Assembly: GCA_900554265.1 (NCBI GenBank)
Contig: USGZ01000009.1
Coordinates: forward strand, 1 to 12,523
DNA from: an uncultured Porphyromonadaceae bacterium
Lineage (GTDB): Bacteria > Bacteroidota > Bacteroidia > Bacteroidales > Muribaculaceae
Length of the DNA stretch: 12,523 bases
Reading direction: 5' to 3'
Positions 6,981 through 12,523 of this stretch are shown in pieces. The notes under the pieces are model-generated. The model was not told the origin of the DNA. It saw nothing but the letters and a program-made list of their open reading frames with translations, and ran no database searches. Position 1 is the stretch's first letter. The number at the start of each line of letters is the position of its first letter. The position numbers were made by a program, and so were the translations under genes.

Positions 6981-9491
6981 ATGAAGAAACTGATACTTTG
7001 TGCGATTATCGGCATGATGGCCTTGGCGGCCGCTGCTCAGACCGTTCAGCATGGCCTTGTGCTGGAGTACCGCGAGGCCGCGCCAAAGACCGCGCTGCCC
7101 GGAGTCGAGGTGCGCGTCTATCCAGCGCAGAGCACTGTGTCCGACACCAACGGCAAGTTTTCGCTCGAATTCCTCACCCTCAGTCCCGGCGAGCGAATCA
7201 GCGTGCGCAGCATCGCCAAGGACGGCTACGAGGTTTTCAACAGCGACGCCCTGGAGCAGTGGAACCTCAGCCCGGAGAATACCTTCAGCATCGTCATGTG
7301 CCGCTCGGACCGCTTCAAGCGCCTCAAGGACCTCTATTACGCAAACTCCGAGGAGCGTTACGCCCGCCAGTACCGCGACGCGGCGGCCAACCTGCGCCGC
7401 CTGCGCGACGCCAACCGCATCGCCCAGCATGAGTTCGCGGACAGTCTCGCCCGCATCGAGAAGCTCTACGCCCGCCAGCTGGAGAACCTGGACAATTACG
7501 TCGACCGCTTCGCCCGCATCGACCTGTCGGAAATATCCGCTGCGGAGCAGGATATCATCGCCTTGGTGCAGGCAGGCCGCATCGACGAGGCCATCGCCCG
7601 CTACGACGAGCTCGGCGCCGCCGGCCGGCTGGTATCGACTCTGCGACAGCGCGCCGAAGTGCGTCAGGCCGTGGAGCGTCTCGGCGAGGCCGAAGCCGGC
7701 ATGACCCTGGCCGCCGACTCCCTGCTGGCCGTTGTCAGTCGTCAGATTCAGACTCTCGAACTCGCCGGCGACTACGGCAACAACGCCCGCATCCTCGAAC
7801 TCTACCGCTCCGTGGCCGACGCCGACACCACCAACATCGACTGGGTGCTCGATGCCGCGTACTTTGCCGCGCAGGTAGCCGGAGATTGTCATGGCGGCCT
7901 GCGTTACGCACAGACTGCCTTGAACAGCCTTCTGTCGCAGAGCGAACCCGACGAGTCGCGACTGGCATCGTGTTACCATGCGCTGGGCATAATCAATGGA
8001 GCGGAGGGAAAGTACGCCGTAGCCAGGGAATACCACGGCAAGGCCCTCGATATATGGCTGCGGCTACATGGCCCGGAGCATCCTGATGTTGCTACGGCTT
8101 ACAATGTCATAGGATATACTTATAGCAAGGATTGCGACAACGCAAGAGCCAGGGAACTGTACGAGAAGGCTTTGGAACTGAGGCTGCGTATTCTTGAGCC
8201 TGGCGATTACTATATAGGTTCATCGTACAATAATCTCGGACTTCTTTATGAATCCATGGAAGACTACCCGAAGGCCGAGGAATACCATCGCAAGGCTCTT
8301 GAAATATTTCTAGCCGCGACAGGACCCTATCACATCGATGTGGCGACGACGTATAATAATCTTGCAAATGTATATGCTGGTCTGGGCGATTTCGACAAAG
8401 CCGTCGAGTACCATCAGAAGGCATTGGAGATAACTCTGCGGATTTTGGGCCCCGAGCATCCTAATATTGCAGTGTCGTACAACAACCTCGGCTATGCATA
8501 TATTTTGCATGGAAACAATGAAGAGGCCGTAAAATATTGCACCAAAGCATTGGATTTGTTGCTTGATACCGTGGGTCTGGATCACCCTGTTGTCGCTTCC
8601 GCGTACAGTAATCTCGGATTTGCTTACTATAATCAGGAAAAATATCCTTTGGCTTTGGAGAATTACAGCAAAGCACTCGATATCTGGCTGCGTACGGTCG
8701 GGCCTGAACATCCCGATATTGAGATGAGCTACAATAATATCGGCTTTGTCCATTATCAGACGGGTAATTATGCCGAGGCTGTGCATGCTTTTAATAAAGG
8801 CCTGGAAGTAGCATTGCAGAAAGCCGACAAGTCTAGAATTGCTGGCATTTATGGCAATCTCGCGAAAGCCTACGATGCGAAGGGAGATTACGCAGCTGCT
8901 ATCGACTGTCTGAATCATGAACTGGAATTGCTTGCGGAGGCCCAAGGACCGGAAACTGAGGAGATGATGATATCTGTCTTCTACCTTGGCGCCCTTTACC
9001 AGCAGGTTGGCGAGTATGCTAAGGCCAAGGACTGCTTCGGCCGCGCTATCGCGTATCTCGAAAGTGTTGAGAATCCCGATGCCGTCGTTCTCACCAGCCT
9101 GTATGCCTCCTATCTTCGGACGCTTACCTGGCTGGCGCGGGCCGACTCCCGGGTGCTTTTGGAAATCGAGGAATTTATGGCCGATAAAGTGTGGATATGC
9201 ACAGTTGTCGATGCGGAATCGCCCGCGGCCCGGGGGCTTACGGGCGACTATGTGGTGTTGGAGTTCTGCGGCCGCAGCTATGTCGACGGCGGCGAGTTCG
9301 ACCTCCTGTCGGCCGTTGAGGCCCTCGAAGGTCAGCCCAAGTCGCTTTTGCTCATGGACGGCGACGGAATCCATTGCCATGAGTTCACCGATGCCGCCGG
9401 CCTCGACCTCTATATAGTGGCCGGCGCGCCGGAACTGAAGGCTGAGGTAATCGAAGCATACAGGCAGTGGAAGGACGCTCCTGCGGAGTAG
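6981..9491 (+). CDS. Exported TPR-repeat protein with CarboxypepD_reg-like N-terminus and PDZ-like C-terminus
   Basis: I do not recognise a named gene; this is an 836-residue secreted scaffold-type protein. Residues 1-20 form a signal peptide (MKKLILCAII, then an Ala-rich end before Gln20) with no lipobox cysteine. Residues 22-107 look like a carboxypeptidase-regulatory-type beta sandwich (ALPGVEVRVYP, SDTNGKFSLEF). Residues 110-260 are charged and helical, probably coiled coil. From about 327 to 690 run roughly nine TPR units of the 42-residue kinesin-light-chain type, with motifs such as GPEHPDVATAYN and YNNLG...DYPKAEEYHRKALEI; clear unit starts fall at 369, 411, 453, 495, 537 and 579. Residues 737-802 resemble a PDZ fold (DAESPAARGLTGDYVVLEFCG, then DLLSAVEALEGQPKSLLL). 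Such proteins usually bind other proteins, so a periplasmic scaffold role is inferred. The repeat-coding part is far more AT-rich than the rest. It has its own promoter-like element and no terminator before dnaG. No catalytic domain is seen. Confidence 0.82.
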   Translation: MKKLILCAIIGMMALAAAAQTVQHGLVLEYREAAPKTALPGVEVRVYPAQSTVSDTNGKFSLEFLTLSPGERISVRSIAKDGYEVFNSDALEQWNLSPENTFSIVMCRSDRFKRLKDLYYANSEERYARQYRDAAANLRRLRDANRIAQHEFADSLARIEKLYARQLENLDNYVDRFARIDLSEISAAEQDIIALVQAGRIDEAIARYDELGAAGRLVSTLRQRAEVRQAVERLGEAEAGMTLAADSLLAVVSRQIQTLELAGDYGNNARILELYRSVADADTTNIDWVLDAAYFAAQVAGDCHGGLRYAQTALNSLLSQSEPDESRLASCYHALGIINGAEGKYAVAREYHGKALDIWLRLHGPEHPDVATAYNVIGYTYSKDCDNARARELYEKALELRLRILEPGDYYIGSSYNNLGLLYESMEDYPKAEEYHRKALEIFLAATGPYHIDVATTYNNLANVYAGLGDFDKAVEYHQKALEITLRILGPEHPNIAVSYNNLGYAYILHGNNEEAVKYCTKALDLLLDTVGLDHPVVASAYSNLGFAYYNQEKYPLALENYSKALDIWLRTVGPEHPDIEMSYNNIGFVHYQTGNYAEAVHAFNKGLEVALQKADKSRIAGIYGNLAKAYDAKGDYAAAIDCLNHELELLAEAQGPETEEMMISVFYLGALYQQVGEYAKAKDCFGRAIAYLESVENPDAVVLTSLYASYLRTLTWLARADSRVLLEIEEFMADKVWICTVVDAESPAARGLTGDYVVLEFCGRSYVDGGEFDLLSAVEALEGQPKSLLLMDGDGIHCHEFTDAAGLDLYIVAGAPELKAEVIEAYRQWKDAPAE
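7959..9050 (+). repeat. TPR array, 126-base (42-residue) units
   Basis: This stretch encodes about nine tandem TPR units of the 42-residue type. Units beginning at residues 369, 411, 453, 495, 537 and 579 of the protein are spaced by exactly 42 residues and each carries a version of YNNLG and KALEI. The first (about 327) and the last two or three (about 620-690) are more diverged. At DNA level the units are similar but not identical. Base composition is low within the array: by hand count 23 of 60 bases are G/C at 8461-8520 and 26 of 60 at 8341-8400, against 45 of 60 at 7381-7440 in the same gene. Confidence 0.85.
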
Positions 9492-9514
9492 TAGTCCGTT
9501 TGGAGGAAAATTAG

Positions 9515-9522
9515 TATCTTTG
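9515..9522 (+). promoter_or_regulatory. Bacteroidetes-type -7 element for dnaG
   Basis: TATCTTTG fits the TAnnTTTG consensus and ends 21 bases before the dnaG start codon at 9544. A TTTG at 9499-9502 lies only 12 bases upstream, too close to serve as a standard -33 element (about 19 bases expected). dnaG may therefore have its own promoter in addition to read-through from the TPR gene. Confidence 0.5.
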
Positions 9523-9543
9523 CAGTTCTGAAAAACGGAAAAG

Positions 9544-11784
9544 ATGGGACGTATAGATCAGGAAACGGTGCAGCGAATTCTCGACGCTGCGGACATCGTG
9601 GAAGTCGTCAGCGACTTTGTCAAGTTGCGCCGCTCGGGCGCCAACTACAAAGGTCTCTGCCCCTTCCACAACGAGCGTACGCCCTCTTTCTCCGTCAACA
9701 AGGCCCGCAATATCTGCAAGTGCTTCAGCTGCGGCAAGGGCGGCTCGCCCGTGAGCTTCATCATGGAGCACGAGCAGATGACTTACTCGGAGGCCCTGCG
9801 CTATCTGGCCCGAAAATACAATATCGAGATAGTCGAGAAGGACGTTACCGACGACGAGCGCCGCGCCCAGAACGAGCGCGAAGGCATGCTGGCCCTCAAC
9901 GAGTTCGCCCTGGAGCATTTCAGGCATAATCTGTTGGAGACCGTCGAGGGCCGCAGCGTCGCGATGCCTTACTTCCGCCATCGCGGCCTCAACGACGCCA
10001 TGATAGCGCGCTTCCACCTGGGCTATGCCATCGACCGCGGCGACGAATTCACCTCCACAGCCCTGGCCGCCGGCTATAAGCGCGAATATCTGCTGGCTAC
10101 GGGCCTCGCAGGCCAGAGCCAGCGCGAGGGTGCCGAGGACAGGCTCTACGACAAGTACCGCGGCCGCGTGATATTCCCCATCCACAGCGTTTCGGGCCGA
10201 GTCGTGGGTTTCGGAGCACGCACAATGCGCACCGACAAGAACATCGCCAAGTACGTCAACTCCCCCGAGAGCATAATCTACCATAAGAACCTCGAGCTCT
10301 ACGGCTTCTATCAGGCCAAAAGCGCCATAGCCAAGGCCGACAAGTGTATCATGGTCGAGGGCTACCTGGATGTGATTTCGATGCACCAGTCGGGCGTGGA
10401 GAATGTCGTGGCCTCGTCAGGCACCTCGCTCACCGAGGGCCAGATACGCGCCGTGCGCCGATTTACGGACAACGTGACCCTCATCTACGACGCCGACGCC
10501 GCCGGCATCAAGGCCTCGCTGCGCGGAATCCGTATGCTGCTGGCCGAGAAGATGAACGTGAAGGTGCTCAGCCTGCCCCCCGGCGACGACCCTGACTCCT
10601 TCGCGCAGAGCCATTCCAGCACCGAGGTGGCCGACTATCTGCGCGAGCACGAGGTCGACATCATCGCCTTCATGACCGCCGTGCTGATGAAGGACGTCGA
10701 CCCGCGCGACCCTACGGCGCGCGCCAAGGTCATCAACGTGATTCTCGAAACTGTTGCCTGCGTCGACGATGCAGTCAAGCGCCAGGAGTACATCAGCGAG
10801 TGCGCCCGCAGCATGAACCTGGACGAGACCGTAATCATACGTCAGACCAACGTGTTCATCGCGCGCCACCGCGAGGAGGAGTACAAGGAACATCAGCGCC
10901 AGCTCGCCCGCGAGAGCCTTCAGCGCGACGCTGCGGCCCAGGGCGCCACGTCCGCGGCTGACGGCGCCGCGCAGGAAGCCGCCGCGGAGGCCGAAAATGC
11001 TGCCGGGGAAGAGGCTCCGGCGCCTCTGCTGGATCTCACGGACCGTCATCTTCTGCCTTACGAGACCGAACTTGCGCGCTATCTGGTGCGCTACGGGGTT
11101 TGCTACATGGCCGACATCCCCGCCGAGGACGGCACCATAGTCCGCGGCACCGTCTCCGACGTGATTGCCAACGAGCTCGAAATGGACGGCTATACTCTCG
11201 CCGATCCGGGCTGTCTTGCGGTTTTCCGCGAGGTAATGCGGCTGCGCCGCGACGAGTTCCCTGCCGAGCAGGCGCGCGCCGAGGAGCGCGCCGATATCGA
11301 AATCGCTTCCGAAATCGAGCGCCGTCGTCGCGCCCTGGCTGAGAAGGGCGGTTCCCTGGATGCCCTGGCCAGCGCCGAGAATATGATGATGAAGGAGATG
11401 GAGGAGCTGAAGAACACGCGCATGCTCGAGTTCGAGGCCGCCTTCGTGCGCGAGCGGCTGATCAACAGTCCGGACGACCAGATCCGGCGCCTGGCCGGAG
11501 AACTCGTCACGGACCGCTATACCCTCAGCCGCCTCTATACGCGCGACGGCGAGACCCTCAGCGAACTGGAGCAGCTACAGACTCTCGTACCCCGCGCCAT
11601 CAACGAACTGCGCGGCGCGCGCCTGCGCGACATGATCAAGGCCCGGCAGCAGAAACTCGCGGCGTTGGACCCTTCCGATATCGAGACGGCCAACGCGCTG
11701 ATGACAGAGATAATGAATTTCCAGGAATATCAGAAGCGCCTGGTCAAGGTCCTCGGCGACCGAATCATCCTGCCGAAGAGGTAA
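9544..11784 (+). CDS. dnaG: DNA primase
   Basis: DnaG makes the short RNA primers that start Okazaki fragments, working with the replicative helicase DnaB. The 746-residue product begins with the CHC2 zinc-binding domain: Cys39 and His42 in LCPFHNERTPSFSV and Cys60 and Cys63 in CFSCGKGG. The catalytic core includes YRGRVIFPIHSVSGRVVGFG (206-224) and a TOPRIM domain with Glu272 in MVEGYLDVISM and Asp316/Asp318 in IYDADAAGIKASLRG. All metal-binding acidic residues are present, so the enzyme should be active. Residues about 460-495 are a low-complexity Ala/Glu-rich linker. The C-terminal part (about 500-746) is helical, rich in Glu/Arg, and fits a diverged DnaB-interacting domain. The protein is longer than E. 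coli DnaG (581), mainly because of this linker and C-terminal part. The ATG at 9544 places the family N-terminus (IDQETVQRILDAADIVEVVSDFV) correctly; AAAAG precedes it. Confidence 0.97.
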   Translation: MGRIDQETVQRILDAADIVEVVSDFVKLRRSGANYKGLCPFHNERTPSFSVNKARNICKCFSCGKGGSPVSFIMEHEQMTYSEALRYLARKYNIEIVEKDVTDDERRAQNEREGMLALNEFALEHFRHNLLETVEGRSVAMPYFRHRGLNDAMIARFHLGYAIDRGDEFTSTALAAGYKREYLLATGLAGQSQREGAEDRLYDKYRGRVIFPIHSVSGRVVGFGARTMRTDKNIAKYVNSPESIIYHKNLELYGFYQAKSAIAKADKCIMVEGYLDVISMHQSGVENVVASSGTSLTEGQIRAVRRFTDNVTLIYDADAAGIKASLRGIRMLLAEKMNVKVLSLPPGDDPDSFAQSHSSTEVADYLREHEVDIIAFMTAVLMKDVDPRDPTARAKVINVILETVACVDDAVKRQEYISECARSMNLDETVIIRQTNVFIARHREEEYKEHQRQLARESLQRDAAAQGATSAADGAAQEAAAEAENAAGEEAPAPLLDLTDRHLLPYETELARYLVRYGVCYMADIPAEDGTIVRGTVSDVIANELEMDGYTLADPGCLAVFREVMRLRRDEFPAEQARAEERADIEIASEIERRRRALAEKGGSLDALASAENMMMKEMEELKNTRMLEFEAAFVRERLINSPDDQIRRLAGELVTDRYTLSRLYTRDGETLSELEQLQTLVPRAINELRGARLRDMIKARQQKLAALDPSDIETANALMTEIMNFQEYQKRLVKVLGDRIILPKR

Positions 11785-11807
11785 CCCTTATTTGAGCCAT
11801 TGGAATT

Positions 11808-11838
11808 ATTAGACTAATTAGACTTATTAGTCTAATTA
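11808..11838. repeat. AT-rich palindromic 9-base tandem repeat, possible bidirectional terminator
   Basis: Between convergent genes lie three 9-base units: ATTAGACTA (11808-11816), ATTAGACTT (11817-11825) and ATTAGTCTA (11826-11834), plus a partial ATTA (11835-11838). Because the third unit carries the inverted core, two alternative hairpins can form: 11-base arms ATTAGACTAAT/ATTAGTCTAAT with a 7-base loop, or 10-base arms TAATTAGACT/AGTCTAATTA with a TATT loop. It begins 23 bases after the dnaG stop and ends 8 bases before the stop of the minus-strand gene. There is no long T run, so a terminator role is likely from position but not proven. Confidence 0.6.
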
Positions 11839-11846
11839 CCAGGCGA

Positions 11847-12523
11847 CTATAAGCCTAATGCTTCCGCTATGGCGGGCAGGGACGCGTCTTTGAGCAGGAC
11901 GGTGCCTTCGGGGGAGATGAGGTAGTAGGAGGGCGTGGCGCGGACAATGTAGATTTCCTCGCTGTCGATTTCCGGAGCCATGCCGATTTCCCACGTCGAC
12001 GGCAGTTCCTGAAGGTCCGAGCGCCATTTTTCCGCGTTCTCACCCGGATATGCCATCAGTACGCGCACCGTACCGGCGGCAAGGGCGGAGGCGAGTGCCG
12101 GGCTGGCGCTCAGTCGCCGCGCGTCGGCATGGCAGCGTTCGCACCCCGGTTCGTAGAAAAAGAGCAGTGTGGCGGCGCCGCGGGAGTCTTCGAGAAGCCG
12201 GTGCGTACTGCCGTCGGCGGCGGTGTAGGTAAAGTCGGCCGCAGGCGTTCCGACGCGGTTCTTGCGTATGTTTTCGAGCCGTTCGGAGGCTATGAGCGCT
12301 GTGGAGTCCGAGCGCAGAAGCTGATACTCGAGAAAGCAGGCATAGGCGTCCTCGCTGTAGGTAGGGGATTCGGGTTCGTAAAGGTAATACTCGGCCAGGC
12401 GCTCGATTTGCGGGCGGGAGTTGCCGGCGGCCTCGAGCAGGTCCCATACGGCGGCGCGTCGGCCGCTGTCGGTAGTCAGCGGCAGAATGGACGCGAAGTT
12501 CGAGAAACTCTGCTCGACCAGGG
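11847..12523 (-). CDS. DUF5106-type thioredoxin-like protein (N-terminal end outside window)
   Basis: The minus-strand frame is open from the right edge to a TAG at 11847-11849, giving 224 visible residues; the start lies beyond the window. The C-terminal two thirds is a thioredoxin-like fold: strand and loop FFYEPGCERCH with the CxxC pair at visible residues 127 and 130, and a cis-proline motif RATPSYYLISPEGTVLLKD (Pro197). The N-terminal third has the features of DUF5106, a helical domain found before thioredoxin modules in Bacteroidales (YYLYEPESPTYSEDAYACFLEYQL, and KNRVGTPAADFTYTAADG). Such proteins are usually exported or lipid-anchored and are thought to act in periplasmic disulfide or redox work; their substrates are not established. 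The signal region cannot be seen here. A start at the internal ATG near 12068 would remove the CxxC motif, so it is not the real one. The gene is convergent with dnaG and is not in its operon. Confidence 0.85.
   Translation of the reverse strand, partial: LVEQSFSNFASILPLTTDSGRRAAVWDLLEAAGNSRPQIERLAEYYLYEPESPTYSEDAYACFLEYQLLRSDSTALIASERLENIRKNRVGTPAADFTYTAADGSTHRLLEDSRGAATLLFFYEPGCERCHADARRLSASPALASALAAGTVRVLMAYPGENAEKWRSDLQELPSTWEIGMAPEIDSEEIYIVRATPSYYLISPEGTVLLKDASLPAIAEALGL

Noticed and set aside
6885..8036. 383-residue minus-strand frame crossing the terminator and the TPR gene start
   Set aside because: It crosses the intrinsic terminator and is antisense to a gene with a clear signal peptide; this is a shadow.
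8310..9380. 356-residue minus-strand open frame opposite the TPR array
   Set aside because: It looks more protein-like because of the lower GC, but its content mirrors the TPR period and it has no independent start signal or family match that I recognise.
9499..9502. TTTG as a -33 element for dnaG
   Set aside because: The spacing to TATCTTTG is 12 bases, shorter than the roughly 19 expected in Bacteroidetes promoters.
12040..12447. 135-residue Arg-rich minus-strand frame near the right edge
   Set aside because: The overlapping minus-strand frame in another register encodes the recognisable DUF5106-thioredoxin protein with CxxC and cis-Pro.

Overview
The window is a GC-rich (about 60% by eye) piece of a Bacteroidales chromosome, most likely from a gut member such as Alistipes/Rikenellaceae or a relative. 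Three things point there: promoter-like TAnnTTTG elements in front of the TPR gene and dnaG, start codons without a clear Shine-Dalgarno sequence, and a DUF5106-thioredoxin protein of a kind typical of Bacteroidales. The genus-level guess is inference. I see no mobile element, CRISPR array, tRNA or rRNA.

Layout. Positions 1-282 hold the 3' end of atpG (F1 ATP synthase gamma subunit). Only 38 bases later begins a compact same-strand run, nuoI-nuoJ-nuoK-nuoL-nuoM-nuoN (321-6869). It encodes the ferredoxin-like subunit and five membrane subunits, including all three antiporter-like proton-pumping subunits, of respiratory complex I. A strong intrinsic terminator (6909-6945) closes this run. A promoter-like element follows at once, and then an 836-residue exported TPR protein (6981-9491), whose repeat-coding middle is much more AT-rich than its ends. 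DnaG primase (9544-11784) follows, with its own promoter-like element. A short AT-rich palindromic tandem repeat (11808-11838) separates dnaG from a convergent minus-strand gene for a DUF5106/thioredoxin-like protein, which runs off the right edge. No stretch over about 110 bases lacks a gene.

How the genes work together. AtpG and NuoI-N belong to the two ends of oxidative phosphorylation: complex I builds an ion gradient across the inner membrane and ATP synthase spends it. Their tight spacing, without a visible terminator, suggests co-transcription. The unusual point is that nuoI follows atpG where nuoH (and nuoA-D) would normally stand, so the complex I genes are split or the atp cluster lies inside them. 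The TPR protein is predicted to act in the periplasm as a protein-binding scaffold of unknown partner. DnaG and the thioredoxin-like protein are unrelated neighbours.

I found no clearly new system. The best leads are the atp-nuo junction, the alanine-rich tail on NuoI, the missing TM7 lysine in NuoM, the composition mosaic in the TPR gene and the palindromic 9-base repeat.
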